A model generated the notes under the pieces. That model did no database searches, was not told the DNA's origin, and was given only the letters and a program-made list of their open reading frames with translations. The translations under genes were made by a program, and so were the position numbers. Below are positions 1 through 9,041 of a stretch of DNA of 35,518 nucleotides, piece after piece; position 1 is the stretch's first letter, and each line of letters begins with the position of its first letter. The stretch spans positions 1-35,518 of the forward strand of contig JAACJQ010000263.1 of the NCBI GenBank assembly GCA_016879935.1, written 5' to 3'. Source of the DNA: Archangiaceae bacterium (GTDB lineage Bacteria > Myxococcota > Myxococcia > Myxococcales > Myxococcaceae).

Positions 1-79
1 CATCGTCATCGTCTTCGGCGCGCCCGTCGGCCAGGCCGGCAAGATCAACTCGCTCCGCCTGCACACCATTTCGATGTGA
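1..79 (+). CDS. pyk: C-terminus of a protein resembling pyruvate kinase (partial)
   Basis: Only the last 25 codons are present, in the frame that opens at base 2 and stops with TGA at 77-79. The peptide contains VFGAPVGQAGKINSLRLHTI. It fits the C-terminal strand pattern of pyruvate kinase, in which a hydrophobic strand is followed by G-x-P-V-G-x-x-G-x-x-N-x-x-x-x-H. Pyruvate kinase converts phosphoenolpyruvate and ADP to pyruvate and ATP in the cytosol. With so few residues the assignment rests on this motif alone; the next gene is convergent and gives no support. Confidence 0.55.
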   Translation, partial: IVIVFGAPVGQAGKINSLRLHTISM

Positions 80-90
80 GGTCGTTCGTT

Positions 91-105
91 CGAGGCTCAG
101 CCTCG
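91..105. terminator. Small stem-loop between convergent genes
   Basis: CGAGG (91-95) and CCTCG (101-105) pair around a 5-base loop, just after the stop at 79 and before the convergent gene that ends at 146. There is no T-tract, so intrinsic termination is only a possibility. Confidence 0.3.
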
Positions 106-145
106 CGAATCGTGGCGAACTCGACGCCCCACCTGCGGCCGGGAA

Positions 146-1276
146 TCACGCTGCCTTCAAGAGCGACTCATTCGCGTACTGAAACGGCGGTGCCGGCCGG
201 CCGAAGTAGTACCCCTGCATCCACTCGATGCCGAGCACGCTGAGCACCTCGCGTTCGGCTTCGGTCTCGATGGCCTCGGCGATCACCTGCGCGCCCAACT
301 CCCTGGCGAGCTCGAGCATCGACGCTACCACCAGCTGCTGCTTCCCCGACTTCGGGAGCCCCCGCACGAGCGAGCCATCGAGCTTCACGAAGTCGGGCTC
401 GACGGCCGCGAAGGTCGACAGCCCCGCGTAGCCCGCGCCGAGATCGTCGACCGCGAGCCGGAACCCGAGGCTGCGCAGCGAGAAGAGCTTCGACTGCAGC
501 GCGTCGATCTCCTCGAGGCTGGCGCGTTCGGTGATCTCGAGCACGCACCGTCGCGCGATGCGTGACAACGGCGCGTCGGGCGAGATCAGGTGGGGATCGT
601 CCAGGTCGGCCGGGTGCGCGTTGACGAACAGCAGCGCATCGTCTGGCAGATGCACTGCGTCGCGCGCGACCGTGTCTCGAATCTTCCGCCCCAGCTCGTG
701 CAGCCGCGAGGTCTCCTCGGCCAGCTTGAGCAGCTCCATCGGGTCCTTCGCGCCTTCACGGCAGCGCACCAGCGCCTCCCAGGCGACGGTGCGGCGCTCG
801 TTCGTTCCCACGATCGGCTGATAGGCCATGTGCAGCGTCGCCAACGCGCGGTCGAGCTTCTGGTGCAGCAGGGCCGGCGCGTTCGACGAGCGCGAGCGCA
901 CGGCCTGCGTCACCACGTCGACCAGCACGTCGACCTCGAAGGGCTTCTGCAGCATTCGCAGCGCGCGGTGCTCGAGGGCCTGCATCGCCGTTTCGACCGT
1001 CGGGTGGCCGCTCATCAGCACCACGGGCATCGCGACGTCGAACGCCCGAATGGCCTTCAGCAGCTCGACGCCGTCGACGTTCGGCATGCGCACGTCGGAG
1101 ACGACCGCATCGAACCGACCGTTCTTGAGGCGATCGACGACATGGCGCGGGTCGCCGAGCCCTTCGACGGTGAAGCCGGCGCGTTTGAGCACCGCGGTGC
1201 AGACACGCAGGAACAGATCGTCGTCGTCGACCACGAGGATCGTACCCGGACAGGTCGTGAAGAGAGGGGAGGACAT
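146..1276 (-). CDS. Response regulator with EAL domain (c-di-GMP phosphodiesterase)
   Basis: This 376-residue protein joins a receiver domain (about 11-125) to an EAL domain (about 135-370). The receiver has the acidic cluster D17-D20, the phospho-acceptor D61 in VVSDVRMP and K111. The EAL domain has E167 of the EAL signature, N219, E247 in LEITE, D277-D278 in the DDLGAGY loop, K298, E334 and the QGYYFGRP end motif. The metal and catalytic positions therefore look intact, and it should hydrolyse c-di-GMP to pGpG under control of a partner histidine kinase, which is not in the window. The start at 1276 is chosen because GGAG lies 5 bases upstream and the receiver begins soon after. An upstream ATG at 1372 would add 32 residues with no domain. 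It is divergent from pccB. Confidence 0.9.
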   Translation of the reverse strand: MSSPLFTTCPGTILVVDDDDLFLRVCTAVLKRAGFTVEGLGDPRHVVDRLKNGRFDAVVSDVRMPNVDGVELLKAIRAFDVAMPVVLMSGHPTVETAMQALEHRALRMLQKPFEVDVLVDVVTQAVRSRSSNAPALLHQKLDRALATLHMAYQPIVGTNERRTVAWEALVRCREGAKDPMELLKLAEETSRLHELGRKIRDTVARDAVHLPDDALLFVNAHPADLDDPHLISPDAPLSRIARRCVLEITERASLEEIDALQSKLFSLRSLGFRLAVDDLGAGYAGLSTFAAVEPDFVKLDGSLVRGLPKSGKQQLVVASMLELARELGAQVIAEAIETEAEREVLSVLGIEWMQGYYFGRPAPPFQYANESLLKAA

Positions 1277-1469
1277 GGTGGCTCCGGGTGAAAACAGCCT
1301 GTGCTTGAGCAAGGTGGGTGCCGTGACGAAGCCGAGTGCTCTCAGGGACCTGAAGCGTCGGGCCTGAGTCACCGGTACCCACGGAGGCCAAGCTGACCCG
1401 CCCCTGAAGTCCTGCTGACAGGCCGGGTTACGGCGGATTCGAATGTCGATCGTGCGGCCTTTGAGCGCG

Positions 1470-1478
1470 TGCTAGGCG
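1470..1478 (+). promoter_or_regulatory. -10-like element of pccB, probably leaderless
   Basis: TGCTAGGCG contains an extended -10-like TGnTA. The hexamer TAGGCG ends 8 bases before the ATG at 1487, and no Shine-Dalgarno sequence lies between. Transcription would start at or next to the start codon. No convincing -35 box is seen. Confidence 0.5.
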
Positions 1479-1486
1479 CCGCCGTC

Positions 1487-3055
<1,569 letters not shown>

Positions 3056-3071
3056 GCGATATGACGGGGCC

Positions 3072-3629
3072 GTGAAAGGCGCCCGAAGACAGCTGCTCCT
3101 GTGGCTCGGCGTGGCGGTGCTGCTCGTCGGCGTCGCGCTCCTCTTGCCCGGCGACGTCGTGTTCGTGCTGGCCGGTGCAGCGTGGGGCCTGGGCATCGCC
3201 GGCTTCGTCGCTCGCGGCCGCTACGGCAAGGCGAGGGCGCTGCTCTCGGCGAAGCAGTACGAGGCGGCCTTCGACGAGCTGCTGGCCTTCGAGCAGCAGG
3301 TTCGGCGCGACGGCTGGCGGCGCTCGCTCGCGTTCCTCTACACGGGCTTTCACACCGGCGACCCGCTCGCGCTCACGCGCTGCTACCAGGGCGTCGTGCG
3401 GCTGGAGCAGGGAAGACTCGTCGAGGCCGAGGCGCTGCTGAAGTCAGCCGTGGAGCAGGACCCTGCCTACGGCCTCGCGTGGGCCAACCGGGCCATCGTC
3501 GCGGCGTCGATGGGTGACGAAGCCTCGGCGCGTGCGCACCAGGCGGCGGCCCGGCAGAACGGCGTCACTGGCAGCACGCTCGAACGCACCATCGCCGCCG
3601 CGCTGTCGAAATCCACGTCATCGAACTGA
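3072..3629 (+). CDS. Membrane-anchored TPR-like protein
   Basis: A 185-residue protein with two adjacent hydrophobic segments (about 8-25 and 28-47) followed by a soluble helical part. Residues from about 55 to 165 have alternating Ala/Leu-rich helices, with an A-x-x-x-L-x-x-A-x-x-x-D-P pattern near 125-140, typical of tetratricopeptide repeats. It is probably a membrane-tethered scaffold; no enzymatic motif is seen. The GTG start at 3072 lies 16 bases after the pccB stop, so co-transcription with pccB is likely, and sixA follows 7 bases downstream. No specific family is recognised. Confidence 0.7.
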   Translation: MKGARRQLLLWLGVAVLLVGVALLLPGDVVFVLAGAAWGLGIAGFVARGRYGKARALLSAKQYEAAFDELLAFEQQVRRDGWRRSLAFLYTGFHTGDPLALTRCYQGVVRLEQGRLVEAEALLKSAVEQDPAYGLAWANRAIVAASMGDEASARAHQAAARQNGVTGSTLERTIAAALSKSTSSN

Positions 3630-3636
3630 GGCCCAC

Positions 3637-4095
3637 ATGCAGCTGTTCCTGATTCGACACGCGATCGCGGAGGAGGGCGCCGACGACGACGCGCGTGCGC
3701 TGACGAAGAAGGGCCGCGCGCGCTTCGACGACACCATTCGGTTGCTCGAGGCGCTCGACGTTCGGTTCGACCTCGTGCTCCACAGCCCGAAGTTGCGCGC
3801 CGTGCAGACGGCGCAGCGCCTTCATCGGCTCGTCGAGGGAGACTTCGAGGTCACGCCGCTCCTTGTCGAGCCTCCCTCACGGGCACTGCTCGAGGCGTGT
3901 GAGGGTGATCGAGTGGCGCTCGTCGGTCACGAGCCGTCGTTGTCGGCGCTGCTGGGGTGGTTGGTGACGGGGCGGCCGGCCGGCGGTGCGTTCGAGCTCA
4001 AGAAGGGCGCGGTGGCCTGCCTCGAGGGTGAGCCGCGGCCGGGGAAGATGACGCTTCGCTGGTTGATTCCACCGAAGGTCGCGCGGGCGTGCTGA
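3637..4095 (+). CDS. sixA: SixA-type phosphohistidine phosphatase
   Basis: A 152-residue member of the histidine phosphatase (phosphoglycerate mutase-like) superfamily. It has the catalytic LIRHA motif with R7 and H8, the second arginine R54 in SPKLRAVQTA, and the second histidine H98 in LVGHEPS. Length and order match SixA, which removes phosphate from phosphohistidine on histidine phosphotransfer (HPt) proteins. A short sequence upstream of the ATG at 3637 (TGAGG) is a weak ribosome site. Its stop codon overlaps the start of the CHAD gene, so the two are probably translated together. The natural phosphoprotein partner cannot be read from this window. Confidence 0.85.
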   Translation: MQLFLIRHAIAEEGADDDARALTKKGRARFDDTIRLLEALDVRFDLVLHSPKLRAVQTAQRLHRLVEGDFEVTPLLVEPPSRALLEACEGDRVALVGHEPSLSALLGWLVTGRPAGGAFELKKGAVACLEGEPRPGKMTLRWLIPPKVARAC

Positions 4096-4721
4096 ACCTG
4101 GCTGGCGAGACCCGGGCGCTCCGGCGGCTGGTGTCGCGGTGCCGTGCGCGAGGGAGCGCCGACGACGTTCACGAGCTGCGGGCGACAGCGAGGCGGCTCG
4201 AGGTCTACCTGCGGCTCCTGAAGTGGCAGGTGTTGCGGGCCGATCTGCACCGGCTGATTCGGGCGCTCGGGCCGCTGCGTGATTGCGACGTCGCGAGCCA
4301 GGCGACGCTTGGCCTCGGGTTCGAGCAGTGGCTCGTCGCGCGTCGGGCGGGCGAGCTGGCGCGTATGCGTGCCGAGTTGGGCGCGCCACGAGTGGCGGCG
4401 TTGCTGACGGCGCTCGACGCGCTCCCCGGCCTTCACCTGGGCACGGCGAAGCAGGTCGGCCGAAAGCTCGAGGTCGCGGCGGCAGAGCGCCGTGGTTCGG
4501 GCTTCGAGGCGCTCCACCGCTCGAGGCGGGCGGCGCGGCGGGCGCGGCTGGCCAGAGCGTGGCTCGGTGAAGACGTCACGGCGCTCAAGCAGCGACAGCA
4601 GCTGATGGGCGTGGCGTGCGACTTGTCGTGTCTTTCGCGGCTGCTCCGCGAGTTCGGAGACGAGCGGAGCGCCAGCGTCTGCGACCGGGGCATCGAGCGG
4701 CTGGTCGGCTGCTTCAGCTGA
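4089..4721 (+). CDS. CHAD domain protein
   Basis: A 210-residue all-helical protein rich in Arg and Leu. The segment DVHELRATARRLEVYLRLL (about 25-44) matches the CHAD signature H-x-x-R-x-x-x-R-R. A second HRSRRAARRAR stretch near 145-155 is the usual repeated half. CHAD domains (conserved histidine alpha-helical domains) bind polyphosphate through these basic residues. At 210 residues this copy is short for the family. It starts with GTG at 4089, inside the end of sixA, a 7-base overlap that suggests translational coupling. No CYTH or triphosphate tunnel enzyme domain, the common partner, is present. Confidence 0.75.
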   Translation: MLNLAGETRALRRLVSRCRARGSADDVHELRATARRLEVYLRLLKWQVLRADLHRLIRALGPLRDCDVASQATLGLGFEQWLVARRAGELARMRAELGAPRVAALLTALDALPGLHLGTAKQVGRKLEVAAAERRGSGFEALHRSRRAARRARLARAWLGEDVTALKQRQQLMGVACDLSCLSRLLREFGDERSASVCDRGIERLVGCFS

Positions 4722-4724
4722 AGA

Positions 4725-5885
4725 TCACTTCAGCTGGGCGGCCTTCTTCTCGAGCTCGGCGGCCTTGCGCTTGAGCTCTTCCGCGAGCCCCTGCAGCTTG
4801 CGGCGCTGCACGTCGAGGTCGTCCATCTCGTCTTCGTCGCCCGTAGCGATGCTGCGCGTGCCACCGCCCACCTGCGGACGGGCATCGGAGCTGCTGGTGA
4901 TGGACAACCCTCGCGAATCGAGCGCGCCGTTCGCCGTGCCCGCGCTCTTGCTCGCGCCGCCGGGCGCGGAGTTGGAGAAGTCGGTGGCTTCTCCGGCGCG
5001 GGCGGCAGGTGCTCCGAAGGCGCCCAGCGGAGGGAACGATGGCGGCGGCACCTGAGGCGCGCTGCCAGCGGTGACGGGCCCCTGGGTCGGCGCGGCGTTG
5101 TCGGCGGCGAAGCTCGACTCGGTGTTCGAGACTCCGGCGGTGCGCGACGGCGCGGTAGGCGCTTCGCCCGCCACGGTGTCCTTGCGCTGCAGCCGCAGGC
5201 GGCGATCCTGGTCGTCGAACATCGACTCCTCGCCCATGAAGCGCTGCACGCGGCGATCGAGCTCGACCTCGTCACGACGCTGGGTGATGCGCGCGTCGAG
5301 CGCCTTGAGCTCACGACGAACCTTCTCTTCGTTGTCGCGCAGCAGGTCGGCCTGCTCGAGCAGCTCTTCGGGATCGTCGGTCGGCTTGAGGGCGTCGAGG
5401 GTGGGCAGCTTCGCGGCAGGCAGCGCGGCGCGAACCGACTCACGCTCGGCGCGGAGGCGGCGCATCTGGTCGATGAGGGTCTTGCGGGCCGTGCGGTCGG
5501 TCTGGCGATCGAACTCGCCACGCAGGCGAGTCAGCTCGGCCGACAGCCCGTCGAGCAGGGCCAGGTTTGCGCTCTCGAGCTCGGCTTCACGGCTCGACAA
5601 CTTCTGGGCGAGATCGGTAAGCGAGCCCGACAGCTCCTGGGAGCGCTTGAGCGCCTGGTCGAGCTCGGAGCCCGGCAGCAGCGCGCCCTTCGACTCCGCC
5701 TTGAGCGCTTCGATGCGGCCCGAGACCGTCGAGAGCTCGTTGCGCTTGCTGAGCTGCTCACCACGCAGCTGGCTCACCTGCGCCCGAAGGCCAGCCGAGT
5801 TCGCGCGCATCGCCTCGACGCCGGTCGCCGACCACGCCTGCGAGGCGAGGAGGGTGAGGCAGAGGAGGGCGGCGCGGAGCTTCAT
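4725..5885 (-). CDS. Exported coiled-coil protein of unknown function
   Basis: A 386-residue protein with a cleavable-type signal peptide (basic MKLR, hydrophobic core, cleavage near SQAWSA at about 20). Residues 25-230 are a long Leu/Glu/Arg/Gln-rich heptad region, predicted coiled coil. Residues 235-345 are Pro/Ala/Gly/Ser-rich and probably disordered. A short charged C-terminal helix (about 350-386) follows, rich in Lys, Leu and Glu with repeated AAELEKKAAQLK-like heptads. It probably acts as a periplasmic or envelope spacer. No catalytic motif and no known family name is recognised. It is convergent with the CHAD gene, with only 3 bases between the stops. Confidence 0.7.
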   Translation of the reverse strand: MKLRAALLCLTLLASQAWSATGVEAMRANSAGLRAQVSQLRGEQLSKRNELSTVSGRIEALKAESKGALLPGSELDQALKRSQELSGSLTDLAQKLSSREAELESANLALLDGLSAELTRLRGEFDRQTDRTARKTLIDQMRRLRAERESVRAALPAAKLPTLDALKPTDDPEELLEQADLLRDNEEKVRRELKALDARITQRRDEVELDRRVQRFMGEESMFDDQDRRLRLQRKDTVAGEAPTAPSRTAGVSNTESSFAADNAAPTQGPVTAGSAPQVPPPSFPPLGAFGAPAARAGEATDFSNSAPGGASKSAGTANGALDSRGLSITSSSDARPQVGGGTRSIATGDEDEMDDLDVQRRKLQGLAEELKRKAAELEKKAAQLK

Positions 5886-5894
5886 GACGAGCGG

Positions 5895-5902
5895 GTTCTA
5901 CA
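5895..5902 (-). promoter_or_regulatory. -10-like element of the coiled-coil gene
   Basis: On the minus strand TGTAGAAC places TAGAAC 9 bases before the ATG at 5885. There is no ribosome binding site in between, which points to a leaderless or nearly leaderless mRNA. Confidence 0.4.
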
Positions 5903-6054
5903 GCAACCACGGTGCCAGAGAGTCACCGACAAAATGGCCTGAATTCGAAGTCTTGGGAAGGTGCGCCTCTGTCGGAAGGCCCCGGAAAGCCAGCGATCGA
6001 CAGTTTTCCGTGGTGAGAACACTGCGAGTGGAATCGATGGGGTAAGGCGGGTCG

Positions 6055-6966
6055 ATGCGCGGTCGGCCACAGCCAGGGGTGATGTTGTTCTCGAAGGCGG
6101 TGGGCGCGACGAGTTTTTCGGTCGTGCGCGAGGTGCAGGCTGCCATCGCTGCGGTGCCCGGCAAGTCGTGGAAGGTGTGTCACGCCGGAGCGCTCGACCC
6201 GTTCGCGACGGGGCTGCTGCCGGTGCTGGTGGGCTCGGCGACGAAGCTCTTCGAGCGCGTGCACGAGTTGCCCAAGACCTACGAAGCGACGGTGGAGTGG
6301 GGCAGCGAGACGGACAACGGCGACGCGGGCGGAACCGTCGTCGAGCGCGGAGACGCGAGCGGGCTCACCGTGCAGCAGCTCGACGAGGCGCTGGCAGGCT
6401 TCATCGGGTGGACCAAGCAGGTGCCTCCCGCGACGAGCAACAAACGTGTCGACGGCGAGCGAGCCTACGAGAAGGCGCACCGCGGAGAGCCGGTCGAGCT
6501 CGAGCCGGTGCAGGTCTACCTCCACGAAGCGAAGTGGCTCAGCCATGCGCTGCCCCAGTCGAGCGTGCTGCAGCTCACCTGTCGAGGGGGCTACTACGTG
6601 CGCAGCCTCGCGCGTGACCTCGGTCGGCTGCTCGGCTGTCGTGCCCACCTGAGCGCCCTGAGTCGCACGCAGATTGGCCCGTGGCGCACGCCGCCTTCCT
6701 CCGAGCCGCTCTCGTTGCAGGGCGCCGATGCGCTGGGGTGGATGTCGGTGTTGCCGCTCCACGACGACGAGTGGGGGCAGCTCAAGACGGCGGACGTGAC
6801 GGCGTCGATTCGCGCGAAGCCACGCCCGCCGAAATGGACGGTGCCCGAGAACTTCCCCCGGCCTCCCGAGCTGTTCGTCGGTGTGCACCTCGATCGCGTC
6901 GTCGCGTTGCTCGAGCGCCGAGAGGGTGGCTTCGGCGTGCACACCTCGTTGCTGCCGCCATTCTGA
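6055..6966 (+). CDS. truB: tRNA pseudouridine(55) synthase TruB
   Basis: A 303-residue TruB-family enzyme that isomerises uridine 55 in the T-loop of tRNAs to pseudouridine. HAGALDPFATGLLPVLVG holds the catalytic aspartate at residue 48, the same number as in E. coli TruB. KTYEATVEWGSETDNGD, QVPPATSNKRVDGERAYE and the CRGGYYVRSLARDLG segment complete the family signature. About 70 C-terminal residues after residue 230 do not look like a standard PUA domain. The ATG at 6055 follows a G-rich stretch that could act as a ribosome site. Its neighbours are not the usual infB-rbfA-truB-rpsO cluster, so a second truB elsewhere should be looked for. Confidence 0.87.
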   Translation: MRGRPQPGVMLFSKAVGATSFSVVREVQAAIAAVPGKSWKVCHAGALDPFATGLLPVLVGSATKLFERVHELPKTYEATVEWGSETDNGDAGGTVVERGDASGLTVQQLDEALAGFIGWTKQVPPATSNKRVDGERAYEKAHRGEPVELEPVQVYLHEAKWLSHALPQSSVLQLTCRGGYYVRSLARDLGRLLGCRAHLSALSRTQIGPWRTPPSSEPLSLQGADALGWMSVLPLHDDEWGQLKTADVTASIRAKPRPPKWTVPENFPRPPELFVGVHLDRVVALLERREGGFGVHTSLLPPF

Positions 6967-7035
6967 CCCTGGTCAAGGCGCAATGCCGCCGTCGCGCGAT
7001 CGTCCCTCTCCCAGCCCCCGCACTGAGAGGACGTC

Positions 7036-7791
7036 ATGCATGCAGCCCAGAGTGTCCTGGTCGTCGGAGGTACGGGGCGAACGGGTTCGCGGGTCGTTCA
7101 GCAGCTCCTGGCGCGCGGGCTCGAGGTTCGAGTCGTCGTGCGCTCGTCGGCGAAGCTCGCGCCCGAGCTGATGAACATCCCCAGGCTGAAGGTCACCGAA
7201 GCGAGCCTGTTGGCGCTCTCGGCGCCCGAACTGCAACGGCTCGTGAGCGGGTGTGACGCCGTCATCTCGTGTCTGGGCCATGTGCTCGGCTTCAAGGGCA
7301 TCTTCGGTGCGCCCCGCGATCTGGTGACATGCGCAGTGACGCGTCTGTGTGAGGCCATCGAAGCGCAGCGGCCACGCACGCCCATCAAGTTCATCGTGAT
7401 GAGCAGCGTCTCGGTTCATCGAAGCAACGGCCTCGATGCGCGGCGGAGTGCGTTCGAGCGCGCGTTTCTCTGGGTGCTCTGCCGCCTCGTGCCACCCGCG
7501 CGTGACAACCAGCGCGCCGCGGAGTTTCTCCTCGAGCAGGTCGGCACCAGGCACCCGTTCGTGGAGTGGGTCGTCATACGGCCCGACACGCTGCTCGAGG
7601 GCGACGTCACTCCGTACGCGGTGCATGCCGAGATCGTCGACAGCCTCTTCTCACCCGGCTGCACGAACATGGCGAACGTGGCGCACGTGATGTGTGAGCT
7701 GGTGACGAACGCGTCGCTGTGGTCTCAGTGGAAGTACCAGTTGCCAGTGGTGGTGAACGATCAGCGCAGCACACCCGCCATCGGGCCCTGA
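7036..7791 (+). CDS. NAD(P)-binding atypical short-chain reductase (NmrA-like)
   Basis: A 251-residue Rossmann-fold protein. The N-terminal VLVVGGTGRTGSRVVQQLL is the dinucleotide-binding GGTGxTG motif of atypical short-chain dehydrogenases. It is followed by R39 and R42-like residues in VVVRS that suit NADP, and by a CDAVISCLG strand. FIVMSSVSV near 119 occupies the place of the active-site Ser strand, but no YxxxK follows, as in NmrA-like and NAD(P)H-binding proteins. The function could be redox sensing or reduction of an unknown substrate. GAGG upstream of the ATG supports the start. Its last 31 bases overlap the convergent DUF1552 gene. Confidence 0.75.
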   Translation: MHAAQSVLVVGGTGRTGSRVVQQLLARGLEVRVVVRSSAKLAPELMNIPRLKVTEASLLALSAPELQRLVSGCDAVISCLGHVLGFKGIFGAPRDLVTCAVTRLCEAIEAQRPRTPIKFIVMSSVSVHRSNGLDARRSAFERAFLWVLCRLVPPARDNQRAAEFLLEQVGTRHPFVEWVVIRPDTLLEGDVTPYAVHAEIVDSLFSPGCTNMANVAHVMCELVTNASLWSQWKYQLPVVVNDQRSTPAIGP

Positions 7792-9041
7792 CAGAACGAG
7801 GGGTCGCCGAAGGTGGTGAGCGGAGCCCCCGCGGCCTGGGCGCAGGCGAGCAGCAGCTCGGAGTGCGAGCCACCGTTCGTCTCGAGCAGGCCGGAGCGCA
7901 AGGTTCCTCCACCGCCGCCTGCCACGACGAAGGGCACCGCGCGGTGCGAGTGCGTGTTGCCCTGCCCGAGCTCGTTGCCCCAGATGATGACGCTCTGATC
8001 GAGCAGCGAGGTGCCACCGCCAGCCGGTGTCGACTCCAGCTTCGACAACAGCCGCGCGAACTGTTCGGCGTACCACCGGTGAATCGTCGTGATGTCGGCG
8101 CGAGCGGAAGCGTCGTCGTCGGTGTGGTGGGAGAGTTCGTGGTGCTCGATGCCGACGCCGCTCCACCGGTGAACGATGGGGCTCGCCGACCGAGACCACT
8201 GCAGACTCGCGACGCGGGTGAGGTCGCACGCGAGCGCGAGGGCGAGCAGGTCGGTCTGCAGCGCGCCCAGCTGCGGAAACGAGTCGGGGCCCGTCGGGGT
8301 GACTGGCTCCGATGGACGAACGCAGGTCGACGATGGAGCGACGACCGCGTCGATGCGGCGCTCCACCTCACGAATCGTGTCGGCGTGTGCGTCGAGCACG
8401 GCACGGTCAGCCACGCTCACCTTCGGGCTCAGCGCGTTGAACTCACCGAGCACTGCGTCGAGCACGCTCTTCCGGTTGGCCCGGCGACGCGCGGCCTCGA
8501 GCGGATCAGCCGCACCGAACAGCCGCTCGAAGACCGCGCGTGGGTCGCTCTCGGGCGCGAGTGGAAAACCGGCGGGCGAATACGACATGCGCGAGAGCAC
8601 CGTCGCTTCGGTCACCATCACGCCGAGCTCGAGTGAACGAAGCGCGGTCTCGGCGCCGAGGCTCGAGGCCACGACTTGATCGATCGACGGGCCCGACGCC
8701 CAGCCCACGTTGCCGAAGAGCGAGCTCGACTGGAGCGCGCGCGCCGTCCACAGGTGGCCCATGCCGCGTTGATGCCCGTCGCCGGGGCCGGTCGTCGCGG
8801 TCTTCAGGTCGACCTGCAGGGGCACCAGCACCTTCGACTGAAACGGCGCGAGCGGCGCGAGAATCGGAGACAGCGCCCAGCCCATCGGCGTGCGCGTCGG
8901 CGCCCACGAGTCGAGCACGGTGCCGTTCGGCGAGAACACGGTCACGAAGCGGCGGGGAGACGTTCCCTGCGCGAACGCCTCGAGCCATGGGAGCGCGAGC
9001 GAGACGCCAGCCGCGCGGAGGACGAGCCGGCGCGAGATCAT
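7761..9041 (-). CDS. DUF1552 family exported protein
   Basis: A 426-residue protein of the DUF1552 family, recognised from the N-terminal SRRLVLRAAG followed by a hydrophobic stretch, then PRRFVTVFSPNG and the later GDGHQRGMGHLWT and GPSIDQVVA segments. The start resembles a short Tat-type signal (SRR plus hydrophobic core). Family members are found mainly in Planctomycetes and Myxococcota and almost always follow a DUF1592-type gene, as here. Their biochemical role is not established. Near residues 310-370 it has H-rich segments (GIEHHELSHHTDDD) that could bind metal, which is inference. Its ATG overlaps the TGA of the upstream gene (ATGA). Confidence 0.85.
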   Translation of the reverse strand: MISRRLVLRAAGVSLALPWLEAFAQGTSPRRFVTVFSPNGTVLDSWAPTRTPMGWALSPILAPLAPFQSKVLVPLQVDLKTATTGPGDGHQRGMGHLWTARALQSSSLFGNVGWASGPSIDQVVASSLGAETALRSLELGVMVTEATVLSRMSYSPAGFPLAPESDPRAVFERLFGAADPLEAARRRANRKSVLDAVLGEFNALSPKVSVADRAVLDAHADTIREVERRIDAVVAPSSTCVRPSEPVTPTGPDSFPQLGALQTDLLALALACDLTRVASLQWSRSASPIVHRWSGVGIEHHELSHHTDDDASARADITTIHRWYAEQFARLLSKLESTPAGGGTSLLDQSVIIWGNELGQGNTHSHRAVPFVVAGGGGGTLRSGLLETNGGSHSELLLACAQAAGAPLTTFGDPSFCQGPMAGVLR

